Positions 8,131-15,776 of a DNA stretch of 64,000 bases are shown piece after piece. The first letter of the stretch is position 1. Each line of letters begins with the position of its first letter. Source of the stretch: Nocardioides sp. Root122 (GTDB lineage Bacteria; Actinomycetota; Actinomycetes; Propionibacteriales; Nocardioidaceae); NCBI RefSeq assembly GCF_001425025.1, contig NZ_LMDE01000011.1, forward strand, positions 124,001 to 188,000, in the 5' to 3' direction. Both the position numbers and the translations under genes were made by a program. The notes below the pieces were generated by a model. That model was not told the DNA's origin and did not search any database. It was given only the letters and a program-made list of their open reading frames with translations.

Positions 8131-9429
8131 GTGGCGCCCCGCGACGCCGAGCCCCAGGTCCCCGCCGCAGACCAGGCCCGGACGGACGCCGCCTCGGTCC
8201 CTCCCGGAGCCGCCCAGGAGGTCGTCGAGCAGGCCAGCGACCACGCCGACCGCGCCGAGGCCGCCGCGGAGTCGGCCGAGGAGTCCGCACAGTCCGCCGC
8301 CGTGATCGCGGAGAAGATCGACGACGCGACCGACCTGGTGGTCGACGACGCCGCGCCGGCGCCGTACGTCCCCGTGGAGCCCGCCACCAGCCCACCGCTC
8401 CTGCTGCGCCACTCGCCGTTCAAGATCGGCTTCTTCGGCGCGCTGGGCGCGCTCGTGGCGTTGTTCCTGTCCGAGCAGCTGCTCAGCATCTCCTCCGTGC
8501 TGGTGCTCCTCGTGATGTCGATGTTCCTCGCGATCGGGCTCAACCCGGTCGTGGAGTTCTTCATGCGCCGGGGGGTGCGGCGCAGCCTGTCGGTGGTGCT
8601 GGTCCTCGTGGTCGTGATCAGCGTGCTGACCCTCTTCGTGGTCGCGGTGGCACCGGTCATCAGCGAGCAGATCGCCCAGATCACCCGCAACGCCCCCGGT
8701 TGGCTCGACGACCTGCAGTCCAACTCGCAGGTGCAGAAGCTCGACGACAAGTACGACCTCATCGCCAAGGTCCGCGACTACATCCAGAACGGCGACTTCG
8801 GCCAGAAGCTCTTCGGCGGTGCCCTCGGCTTCGGGCTGAAGGTGCTCAGCGTCGTGACCAACAGCCTCATCGTGCTCGTGCTGATGATCTACTTCCTGGC
8901 CTCGCTGCCGAGCATCAAGCACGCCGCCTACTCGCTCGCGCCCGCCTCGAAGCGGCACCGCGTCAGCGACCTCGGTGACAGCATCATCCGCTCCACCGGC
9001 GCCTACGTCGCAGGGGCGTTCCTCGTCGCGCTGTGCGCCGGGATCAGCACGCTGCTGTTCTCGCTGGTCGTCGGCCTCGGCGACTACGCCTTCGCGCTCG
9101 CCTTCGTCGTCGGGCTGTTCTCGTTGATCCCGATCGTCGGCGCCTTCGTGTCCGGGGCGATCATGACGTTGCTGGGTCTCACCGTCTCGCCGACCGTCGC
9201 GCTGATCGCCCTGGTCTACTACCTGGCCTACCAGCAGTTCGAGTCCTACGTGATCTACCCCAGGATCATGAAGCGCTCGGTGGACCTGCCGGGCTCGGTG
9301 ACCGTGGTGGCAGCCCTGGTGGGCGGCTCGCTGATGGGCATCATCGGCGCGCTGCTGGCGGTGCCCACCGCCGCCGCGCTCATGCTGCTGCACCGCGAGG
9401 TGTTCCTCAAGCGGCAGGACGCCCGCTGA
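8131..9429 (+). CDS. AI-2E family membrane transporter
   Basis: A 432-residue membrane protein of the AI-2E/PerM family (PF01594). A cytoplasmic Ala-rich segment of about 90 residues precedes a hydrophobic pair (FFGALGALVALFL and SSVLVLLVMSMFLAIGLNP), a soluble stretch around residues 180-230, and a cluster of C-terminal helices ending in GIIGALLAVPTAAALMLL. The family includes the E. coli AI-2 exporter TqsA but also ion/proton antiporters, so the substrate cannot be read from sequence. The GTG at 8131 is the first usable start codon in frame; ribosome-binding sequence is weak. It is probably translated from the same message as the coiled-coil gene, and its stop overlaps the next gene. Confidence 0.85.
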   Translation: MAPRDAEPQVPAADQARTDAASVPPGAAQEVVEQASDHADRAEAAAESAEESAQSAAVIAEKIDDATDLVVDDAAPAPYVPVEPATSPPLLLRHSPFKIGFFGALGALVALFLSEQLLSISSVLVLLVMSMFLAIGLNPVVEFFMRRGVRRSLSVVLVLVVVISVLTLFVVAVAPVISEQIAQITRNAPGWLDDLQSNSQVQKLDDKYDLIAKVRDYIQNGDFGQKLFGGALGFGLKVLSVVTNSLIVLVLMIYFLASLPSIKHAAYSLAPASKRHRVSDLGDSIIRSTGAYVAGAFLVALCAGISTLLFSLVVGLGDYAFALAFVVGLFSLIPIVGAFVSGAIMTLLGLTVSPTVALIALVYYLAYQQFESYVIYPRIMKRSVDLPGSVTVVAALVGGSLMGIIGALLAVPTAAALMLLHREVFLKRQDAR

Positions 9430-10559
9430 GCGTCCTACGGACCATCGCGGCGACAGCCGCGGTCGCCCTGCTCGCCGCCTGCAGCGTCGGCGAGGCGCCC
9501 CGCCCGGTGCCGGCACCGGCGGGGAAGCCGCCCCGCGCGGTGGCGCCGGAGTGGCAGGCGATCCCCATGGACGGCGAGATCGCCGACATCGATGGGACCT
9601 ACAGCCAGTTCCTCACCGTCGTCGGACGCACCGACGACGGCGGCCCGCTGGTGGCCGCCGTCGACGGCATCGACGTCATCCGGGTGGCCACGAAGGTGCC
9701 CGACGACTACGGGACCGGTGCCGACAGTGCCACCGGCGACTACTCCAACGAGGGCTTCGTCCAGCAGGCCGCACCCGCGCTGGGGCGACCGGCTCGCGTC
9801 TACGTCGGCTCCCTCGACACCGAGCTCGGCGGCGAGCTCGAGGAGTGGTACCGCCAGCGCCTGGTCCATCCGGACGGCGGGCGTCCCCCGTGGGCCTCGC
9901 TCCTCTTCGACGACGAGGGCGACGTGCGCGCGGTGACGGCCCGCCGGGAGCGCGGATCGTGGCAGGCGCACCTCTGGGAGGTGCACCCCGACGACGGCCG
10001 CTGGCGGGTCGCCGAGCATGGTGCCGGACCGCGCCTGCGCGACGCGCCCGCGGCGACCTCTGTGGTGACGAGCACGGAAGAGGTGCGCGTGCACCTCGCT
10101 GAGACCACGGACGCCGGGGCGCGGCTCTGGTCGATCGACGCCGACCCCTACTTCCCGACCCGGTGGCGACGGGAGGAGCTCGTGGGAGGAGCTGACTCCG
10201 TCACCGACATCCTCAGCTGGGCGGTCGGCACGTGGGTGGCCGGCACGCGCGACGGGCGGCCCGTGATCTGGGACTTCGACGCGGTGGGTGGCGAGGTCGA
10301 CCTCCCCGACGTCACCCTCGACCCCGAGGCGCCGGTCGTGCGGCTGCTGCGCCTGCCCATCGGCGACCAGCAGCCCGCCTTCGCCGCCCAGCGCCCCGAC
10401 GGCCCCAGCGTCTGGGTGCGCGGCACGAGCCAGTGGCGCGAGCTGAAGGCGCCGGCCGGGACGATGTCGCTCGCGGCGGCGACCGACCAGGGGTTCTACC
10501 TCGTGATCGACGACGTGCTGTGGTTCCGGCCGCTGGCCTGGGACGCCGAGCTCTCCTGA
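9426..10559 (+). CDS. Lipoprotein with beta-propeller-like repeats, CTG start
   Basis: A 377-residue putative lipoprotein. The reading frame has no ATG, GTG or TTG at the right place, yet a clear signal peptide and lipobox (VALLAACS, Cys19) begin directly after the upstream stop codon. The best explanation is a CTG start at 9426 that overlaps the TGA of the AI-2E gene (CTGA), with AGGA a few bases upstream, so translation would be coupled. The mature part has recurrent strands with aromatic and Gly-Asp turns that suggest a beta-propeller, but I do not recognise a named family. The last 64 bases overlap the convergent EamA gene. Confidence 0.7.
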   Translation: MSVLRTIAATAAVALLAACSVGEAPRPVPAPAGKPPRAVAPEWQAIPMDGEIADIDGTYSQFLTVVGRTDDGGPLVAAVDGIDVIRVATKVPDDYGTGADSATGDYSNEGFVQQAAPALGRPARVYVGSLDTELGGELEEWYRQRLVHPDGGRPPWASLLFDDEGDVRAVTARRERGSWQAHLWEVHPDDGRWRVAEHGAGPRLRDAPAATSVVTSTEEVRVHLAETTDAGARLWSIDADPYFPTRWRREELVGGADSVTDILSWAVGTWVAGTRDGRPVIWDFDAVGGEVDLPDVTLDPEAPVVRLLRLPIGDQQPAFAAQRPDGPSVWVRGTSQWRELKAPAGTMSLAAATDQGFYLVIDDVLWFRPLAWDAELS

Positions 10560-11518
10560 ACGGCAGCGTGCTCGTCCGGCAACGGCTCCACGACGAGTGA
10601 GGAACGGCCTTCCCCCAGCTTGACCACCACGACCCCGGCCAGCACCAGCACGCCGCCGGCGAGCTGGACGGTCCGGGGCAGCTCCCCGAGCAGCAGCCAG
10701 GCCCAGACCACCGCGGCCAGGACCTCGCCCAGCGCGACGAAGGAGGCGAGCCGGCTGCCGAGGCGGCGACCGGCCGCGATGCCGGTGACATAGGAGAACG
10801 CCGCCGTGACCAGGCCCAGCAGGACCACGGGGATCCACCAGGCGACCGCACGGCCGTCGTAGACCGCGTCCGCGGTGGAGGCGTGGAAGGGCAGGACCCC
10901 GGTGGCGCCTGCCACCAGCAGGACCGCCCCGCCGACCAGCAGGCCGCCTGCGGCGAGGGAGATGCCCGGCAGCCCGTTGTCCTCGTCGGCGGAGATCACG
11001 AAGTACGTCGCCGCACCCACCATGGCGCCGAGCGCCCACAGCACCCCCGCCGTGCTCAGCTCGGCCCCGGAGACCACGTCGAGCACCAGCACCAGTCCGG
11101 TCGCGGCGATCGCCGCCCCCAGCAGCGTCAGGGCCGAGGGCCGGTGCCCGTGGCGCAGCCACAGCCACACCACGACGGCGACGGGAGCGGTGTACTCGAG
11201 CAGCAGCGCGACGCTCACCTGCATGTAGGTGACGGCGTAGAAGTAGCACAGCTGCGCACCGGCCACGGCCGCGAGGCCGTAGACCACGACGAGACCCACG
11301 TTGTCGCGGACCAGGTGCCACCTGCCCCGGAGCGCCAGCGCGCCCGGGACGACCAGCACCGCTGCCGCGATCGCGATCCTCAGCCCGACGGTGGCACCGG
11401 CGCTCCAGCCGGTGTCGAGCAGGCCACGGGCCAGCGCGCCCGAGAGGCCGAACGACACAGCCGACGCCACGGCGAGACCGAGCCCGGCGGCCGTGCGGGA
11501 CGAGGTGTCATTGGTCAT
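10496..11518 (-). CDS. EamA-family (DMT) transporter
   Basis: A 340-residue drug/metabolite transporter with two EamA repeats, about ten transmembrane helices. The first repeat begins at AVASAVSFGLSGALARGLL and the second at GVLWALGAMVGAATYFVIS. Family members export amino acids, metabolites or drugs; substrate unknown. The ATG at 11516-11518 is chosen because a likely promoter (TTGACA at 11564-11559, TAGTGT at 11540-11535, 18-base spacer) would start transcription a few bases before it; a second ATG at 11531-11533 would lie inside that promoter. The hydrophilic C-terminal tail is encoded antisense to the end of the lipoprotein gene. It is divergent from the CGNR gene. Confidence 0.87.
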   Translation of the reverse strand: MTNDTSSRTAAGLGLAVASAVSFGLSGALARGLLDTGWSAGATVGLRIAIAAAVLVVPGALALRGRWHLVRDNVGLVVVYGLAAVAGAQLCYFYAVTYMQVSVALLLEYTAPVAVVVWLWLRHGHRPSALTLLGAAIAATGLVLVLDVVSGAELSTAGVLWALGAMVGAATYFVISADEDNGLPGISLAAGGLLVGGAVLLVAGATGVLPFHASTADAVYDGRAVAWWIPVVLLGLVTAAFSYVTGIAAGRRLGSRLASFVALGEVLAAVVWAWLLLGELPRTVQLAGGVLVLAGVVVVKLGEGRSSLVVEPLPDEHAAVQESSASQASGRNHSTSSITR

Positions 11519-11532
11519 GGCGCTCACGGTCA

Positions 11533-11563
11533 TGACACTAGGAGGCCCTGATGTAATGTGTCA
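11533..11563. promoter_or_regulatory. Inverted repeat in the EamA/CGNR divergent promoter
   Basis: TGACAC (11533-11538) and GTGTCA (11558-11563) form an inverted repeat around a 19-base centre. The repeats overlap the -35 (TTGACA) and -10 (TAGTGT) of the minus-strand promoter and the likely -10 (TAATGT, 11554-11559) of the plus-strand gene. A protein bound here could control both genes; the CGNR protein is the obvious candidate. Confidence 0.5.
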
Positions 11564-11565
11564 AC

Positions 11566-12102
11566 ATGCTTTTCACGGATGACACCGACGCGGCGCTCCA
11601 GGCCGCCGTCGCGCTGGCCAACTCGACCGACGAGGCCGGCCAGCCGCTGGGATCGGTCGACGACCTGTCGGCGTTCCTCGTCGGGTGGTCCTACACCGGG
11701 CGCCACGACGCGACCCCTGCCGAGCTCGACGCCGTACGCCGCCTGCGCCCTGCGCTGCGCGAGCTGCTGCTCGCCGAGCGCGACGACGCTGCCGCGATCG
11801 TGAACACCATGCTCGCCGACGCCCGGGCCCTCCCCCAGCTCCAGCGCCACGACCAGTGGGACTGGCACCTGCACGCCGTCGACCCCGACCGCCCGCTCGA
11901 GGAGCGCGTCGTGGTGGAGACCGCGATGGCGATGGTCGACGTGATCCGCGCCGACGAGATGTCGCGGCTGGCCAGCTGTGCCGCGGACGACTGCGAGGAC
12001 GTCGTCCTCGACCTGTCGCGCAACCGCTCGCGGCGCTACTGCTCCACCACCTGCGGCAACCGCGAGGCCGTCGCCGCCTACCGCGCCCGCCAGCGCACCT
12101 GA
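11566..12102 (+). CDS. CGNR zinc-finger regulator
   Basis: A 178-residue protein of the ABATE/CGNR family. The N-terminal part (about residues 1-125) is the helical stress-sensing-type ABATE domain. The C-terminal 45 residues carry the zinc finger, with the ligand pattern CAADDC, then RRYCSTTCGNREAVAAYR. These are putative transcription regulators that are often encoded beside a transporter. Here the divergent EamA gene starts 48 bases away, with an inverted repeat between. The ATG lies 6 bases after TAATGT, which suggests a leaderless message. Confidence 0.88.
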   Translation: MLFTDDTDAALQAAVALANSTDEAGQPLGSVDDLSAFLVGWSYTGRHDATPAELDAVRRLRPALRELLLAERDDAAAIVNTMLADARALPQLQRHDQWDWHLHAVDPDRPLEERVVVETAMAMVDVIRADEMSRLASCAADDCEDVVLDLSRNRSRRYCSTTCGNREAVAAYRARQRT

Positions 12103-12148
12103 CGCTCACCGACCCCGCGCCGAAGCGCCTGGCCTCGCGCCGCGCCGA

Positions 12149-12919
12149 TCAGGCCAGGAAGCGCCGCATCACCTCGAGGAACACGTCCGGCTGCTCCGAG
12201 TGCACCCAGTGTCCGGCGCCCTTGACCAGGACGCGTCGGTTGCGCGGGAACCGGCGGTCCATCTCGCCGGCCGACTCGTCGCTGATGTAGTCGGAGTCGG
12301 CTCCGCCCACCCACAGCACCGGTCCGTCGTACGTCGCCTCGCCGAGCTCGGCAGCGGGCCAGCCGACCAGCCCGGCCATCTCCTCGCCCAGCAGCTCGAG
12401 GTTGAGCTGCCAGTGCCAGCCGTCGTCGGTGCGCCGCAGGTTCTGCAGGAGGAAGCTGCGCACGACCGGATTGGGCACCGCCTCGCGCAACGCCTCCTCG
12501 GCCTCGTCGCGCCGCTCGATGCGCGTCAGGTCGAGCGCGCGCATCGTCTCGATGTAGCCGACGAACTCGCGCCCGCTCTCGTAGGCCACCGGCCCGATGT
12601 CGACCACGGCGAGCCGCTCGACCAGGTCGGGGTGGCGCAGCGCGAGGCACATCGCGATCTTGCCGCCCATCGAGTGACCGACCAGCGCGAGTGGCGCCTC
12701 GGGACGCAGGGTCTCGGCGACCTGGTCGGCGAGGTCGAGGTAGTCGAAGGTCTCGGTCCACGGCGAGCGCCCGTGGTTGGGCATGTCGACGAGCACGACG
12801 CGGTGGTCGGTGCTGAGCGCCTTGGCGATCTGCGTCCAGTTCTTGCCCTGGCCGAAGAGTCCGTGGCAGAACGCGACGGTCGGGCCGTGGTCGCCGAGGA
12901 CCGTGGTGTGCAGGCTCAC
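12149..12919 (-). CDS. Alpha/beta hydrolase (YbfF-like esterase)
   Basis: A 256-residue alpha/beta hydrolase resembling the YbfF esterase group. Visible elements are the oxyanion-loop region FCHGLFGQGKNW, the nucleophile elbow GHSMGGK (Ser about residue 96), an acid in VGGADSDYI and the catalytic His in GAGHWVHSEQP. No signal peptide is seen, so it is cytoplasmic; the substrate is unknown. The GTG at 12917-12919 is chosen because upstream sequence in frame is low-complexity and overlaps the next gene. It lies 19 bases downstream of a small gene and an MFS transporter on the same strand, probably one operon. Confidence 0.88.
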   Translation of the reverse strand: MSLHTTVLGDHGPTVAFCHGLFGQGKNWTQIAKALSTDHRVVLVDMPNHGRSPWTETFDYLDLADQVAETLRPEAPLALVGHSMGGKIAMCLALRHPDLVERLAVVDIGPVAYESGREFVGYIETMRALDLTRIERRDEAEEALREAVPNPVVRSFLLQNLRRTDDGWHWQLNLELLGEEMAGLVGWPAAELGEATYDGPVLWVGGADSDYISDESAGEMDRRFPRNRRVLVKGAGHWVHSEQPDVFLEVMRRFLA

Positions 12920-12938
12920 CGCACCATCCTCGCAGTGC

Positions 12939-13178
12939 TCAGGTGGCGACGACCGACCCGTCCCCCGTCGTGTGCACGAGACCGTCGCTGGCCGCCAGGG
13001 CGAGGGCCCGCTCGAAGCGTCCCTCCTCCCACCACTGGCCGCCGACGACCTCGCGCAGCCGGTCGGGCGGCGTCGGTCCGTTGGCCTGCAGGGCACGCAC
13101 GATCTGGCCCATCTCGTGGAGGACCTGGCGGTCGCGGGGCCCCTCCGTGGACGGCTTGGGCGGCGGCATCGGGCTCAT
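12939..13178 (-). CDS. Small winged-helix-like protein
   Basis: A 79-residue protein without a family I recognise. After a Pro-rich start, residues 18-79 look like a compact winged helix: helix (QVLHEMGQIVRALQ), a loop with PTPPDRLREVVGGQWW, a second helix (RFERALALAASDG) and a terminal two-strand wing (LVHTTGDGSVVAT). Its start overlaps the stop of the MFS gene by four bases (ATGA), and the hydrolase follows after 19 bases, so it is a real gene translated with its neighbours. It may be a small DNA-binding or adaptor protein. Confidence 0.75.
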   Translation of the reverse strand: MSPMPPPKPSTEGPRDRQVLHEMGQIVRALQANGPTPPDRLREVVGGQWWEEGRFERALALAASDGLVHTTGDGSVVAT

Positions 13179-14659
13179 GCCCGGCTCCTCTCTGCCTCGT
13201 CGGCCTGGTTGCCGGACGTGTCCTCCGCGGTGAGCGGCTGGGCGATGTCCTCCAGCGACTGGCCCTCGGCCTTGACGCCGAGGAAGATCTCGACGACACC
13301 GCCGATGACCATCAGCGCCGCGCCGATGTAGTAGCCGATCGCGATGCCGGTGATGTCACCGCTGCTGCTCGCGTCGTCGATGAGCTTGCCGAACAGCAGC
13401 GGCCCGGTGATGCCGCCGGCCGCGGTGCCGATCGCGTAGAAGAAGGCGATGCACAGCGCCCGGGTCTCCATCGGGAAGATCTCGGAGGCGGTGAGGTAGG
13501 CGGCACTCGCGCCGGCGGATGCGAAGAAGAAGATGATCGCGCCGAAGAGCGTCAGGGTCACCGCACTGAGACCGCCGAGCATGGTGCCGGCGACCGCCAG
13601 CAGGACCCCGGACAGGATGTAGGTGCCGGCGATCATGCGCACCCGGCCCAGGCTGTCGAACAGCGGGCTGAGCAGCAGCGCGCCGATGAAGTTGCTGGCC
13701 GCGAAGATCGCGAGGTACCAGCCGGTCTGCTTCACGTCGAGGAACGTGGTGAGGGTGTCGCCGTAGGTGAAGAAGAAGGCGTTGTAGAGGAACGCCTGGC
13801 CGACGAAGAGCGAGAAGCACAGCACCGTGCGGCGCGGGTAGAGCGTGAAGACGGTCTTGGCGATCAGCGGCAGGCTGATGGTCTTGCGCTGCCGGATGGT
13901 GATCGTGTCGTCGACGTCGTGGAGCTCCTTGCCCGTCTCGTCGGTGACGGTCTTCTCGATGTCGCGGACGATGCGCTCGGCCTCCTCCTCCCGCTCGTGG
14001 ATGAACAGCCAGCGCGGGCTCTCGGGGACGTGGCGACGGACGACGAGGATGCCGATCGCGAGGACCGCGCCCAGGCCGAACGCCGAGCGCCAGCCCCAGC
14101 TCGGGTCGACGACGTTGGGGTCGAGCAGCGGGATCGTGAGCAGCGAGCCGAGCGCCGCGCCGACCCAGAACGAGCCGTTGATGGCGACGTCGACCCGCCC
14201 CCGGTACTTGGCGGGGATCAGCTCGTCGATCGCGGAGTTGATGGCGGCGTACTCGCCACCGATGCCGGTGCCGGTGAGGAAGCGGCAGGCGAAGTACCAC
14301 GCCGGGTTCATCGAGAAGGCCGTCAGCACCGTGGCGACCGTGTAGACGCCCAGCGTGATCAGGAACAGCTTCTTGCGACCGAACCGGTCGGTGAGCTGGC
14401 CGAAGAACAGCGCGCCGATGCAGGCGCCGGCGACGTACATCGCACCGGCCATGCCGACGTCGGAGCTGGAGAGGCCGAGCCCGGTGTCGTTCGGCTTGAG
14501 CGCCTCCGACATCGAGCCGACGATGGTGACCTCGAGACCGTCGAGGATCCACACCGTGCCGAGCCCGATCACCACCATCCAGTGCCAGCGCGCCCACGGG
14601 AGGCGGTCCATCCGTGCGGGGATGTCAGTGGTGATGGTGCCTGTCTCGACTCCTGCCAT
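13175..14659 (-). CDS. Major facilitator superfamily transporter
   Basis: A 494-residue permease with twelve predicted helices in the sugar/metabolite porter style. Signatures include the loop 2-3 motif DRFGRKKL, the helix 4-5 region RFLTGTGIGGEYAAINSAIDE, the motif PESPRWL before a long central cytoplasmic loop (about residues 220-270), and a second-half loop equivalent DSLGRVRM. A cytoplasmic tail of about 40 residues ends the protein. The pattern fits transporters of organic acids or sugars; the substrate is not evident. It is the first gene of a three-gene set with the small winged-helix-like protein and the hydrolase. Confidence 0.88.
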   Translation of the reverse strand: MAGVETGTITTDIPARMDRLPWARWHWMVVIGLGTVWILDGLEVTIVGSMSEALKPNDTGLGLSSSDVGMAGAMYVAGACIGALFFGQLTDRFGRKKLFLITLGVYTVATVLTAFSMNPAWYFACRFLTGTGIGGEYAAINSAIDELIPAKYRGRVDVAINGSFWVGAALGSLLTIPLLDPNVVDPSWGWRSAFGLGAVLAIGILVVRRHVPESPRWLFIHEREEEAERIVRDIEKTVTDETGKELHDVDDTITIRQRKTISLPLIAKTVFTLYPRRTVLCFSLFVGQAFLYNAFFFTYGDTLTTFLDVKQTGWYLAIFAASNFIGALLLSPLFDSLGRVRMIAGTYILSGVLLAVAGTMLGGLSAVTLTLFGAIIFFFASAGASAAYLTASEIFPMETRALCIAFFYAIGTAAGGITGPLLFGKLIDDASSSGDITGIAIGYYIGAALMVIGGVVEIFLGVKAEGQSLEDIAQPLTAEDTSGNQADEAERSRA

Positions 14660-14780
14660 GTTCCGCGACGCTAGACCTGTCCTCGGAGGTCGAGCACACC
14701 CCTGGGGACGAGTGGTGCGGCCGCCGCGACGGGGTCAGGACGAAGGGCTGGACGAGGGCCCGACGAGGACCGGTCGCGGG

Positions 14781-15551
14781 TCAGAAGTCGAAGCCGTCGA
14801 ACCCGTCGAACATGCCGCCGATGCCGTCGCCGATCCCGCCGAACATGTCGCCGATGCCTTCACCGATCGCGCCGATGCCCTCACCCAGGCCGTCGAAGCC
14901 GCCGCCGAACAGCATGCCCATGAACATCCAGTCCATCGGGCTGAAGGCGCCGAAGTAGCCGGCGGCGTAGGGCTGGTAGGCGCGGCCGCCCTGCCAGTAG
15001 GGCACTCGGCGCGAGCCGACCATCACCTTGCGGATGTCGGGCTCGGCACCGGCGCGCACGCGCTCGACGTCGAGGGCGCACGCTGGCACGTCGCGGGAGG
15101 CGCCGCCGGGCGGCGTCCACGGGACGTCGGCGACCGACAGCCCGTGGCGCGGGTCGAAGAAGCACGGAGGACGGCGCTGCGGCAGCGGCTCCCCCGCCAC
15201 CCGAGCGCGCACGCACGCCATGGCGTAGCGGCCGTCCTCGAGGATCTCGGTGACGTGGCGGACGTCCTCGGGCCGCGTCAGTCCGGCCGCCGCGACCTTG
15301 GCGGACTCGTAGGCGTCGAGCGCGCGCTGGTAGTCGGCGTTGGCGCCCGGGTCGAGCTCCTCCCCGGCGAGGTCGATGTCGAGGTCCTGGAGCTCCACGC
15401 CGAGGGCGGTGACGTCCTCCTCGGCGAGCCTCTTCACCGGTGCGACCTCGGCCTCGGCGCGGGCCAGCTCACGCTTCTTGCCCGACTTGCCCGACGCCAC
15501 CGCGACCGCGATGAGCCCCCCGAGGACGATCAGCACGAGGACGGTTCCCAT
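14781..15551 (-). CDS. Membrane-anchored protein with Gly-rich C-terminus
   Basis: A 256-residue protein of no family I can name. Residues 1-20 form a transmembrane segment (GTVLVLIVLGGLIAVAVAS) followed by basic residues, then a helical stretch. A conserved-looking Cys-containing core spans residues 105-180 (PPCFFDPRHG, VPWTPPGG, ACALDVERV). The end is a Gly-rich run from about residue 215 in which units like GLGEGIGAI and GIGDMFGG repeat with period 7-8, finishing in Phe-Asp. This tail could insert in or lie on a membrane. The LuxR-type gene is divergent across a 225-base intergenic region that contains hairpins. Confidence 0.7.
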   Translation of the reverse strand: MGTVLVLIVLGGLIAVAVASGKSGKKRELARAEAEVAPVKRLAEEDVTALGVELQDLDIDLAGEELDPGANADYQRALDAYESAKVAAAGLTRPEDVRHVTEILEDGRYAMACVRARVAGEPLPQRRPPCFFDPRHGLSVADVPWTPPGGASRDVPACALDVERVRAGAEPDIRKVMVGSRRVPYWQGGRAYQPYAAGYFGAFSPMDWMFMGMLFGGGFDGLGEGIGAIGEGIGDMFGGIGDGIGGMFDGFDGFDF

Positions 15552-15568
15552 GCCGTCAGCGTACGCAT

Positions 15569-15720
15569 CGCCCGCAACCTGCGGGCGACGCGAAGAGCAG
15601 GTCGCGCGTCGACCCCCGACGACGTGCGACCTGCTCTCGAGAAGCGGCCGGGCAGCGGGACCCTCCCCTGTGCGGTCCCACCGCTCTCGGCGTGAGAGAA
15701 CATTCCCGCGAAACAGCGGG
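15569..15720. other. Three stem-loops in a divergent intergenic region
   Basis: Three inverted repeats lie between divergently transcribed genes. One is CGCCCGC/GCGGGCG (15569-15587, 5-base loop). The largest is AGAGCAGGTCGC/GCGACCTGCTCT (15594-15605 and 15626-15637) with an inner CGTCG/CGACG stem. The third is CCCGC/GCGGG (15705-15720). None sits downstream of a gene, so an ordinary terminator role is unlikely; a structured RNA or an operator cluster is possible. Confidence 0.45.
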
Positions 15721-15740
15721 TGTCAGCATCCGTAGTCCTA

Positions 15741-15769
15741 CCTATCTCTCCTACGTAAGCCGATAGGTT
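15741..15769. promoter_or_regulatory. Promoter of the LuxR-type gene with inverted repeat
   Basis: CCTATC (15741-15746) and GATAGG (15762-15767) are inverted repeats around a 15-base centre. The right half overlaps a -10-like TAGGTT (15764-15769) that lies 7 bases before the GTG start, and the left half is where a -35 would be. The repeat thus covers the core promoter and is a candidate operator. Confidence 0.5.
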
Positions 15770-15776
15770 CGACCTC

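Noticed and set aside
11978..14674. Very long plus-strand open frame (898 codons) opposite the hydrolase and MFS genes
   Set aside because: It is the GC-rich antisense shadow of real minus-strand genes; its translation is low-complexity Arg/Asp/Gly/Val-rich and matches no domain.
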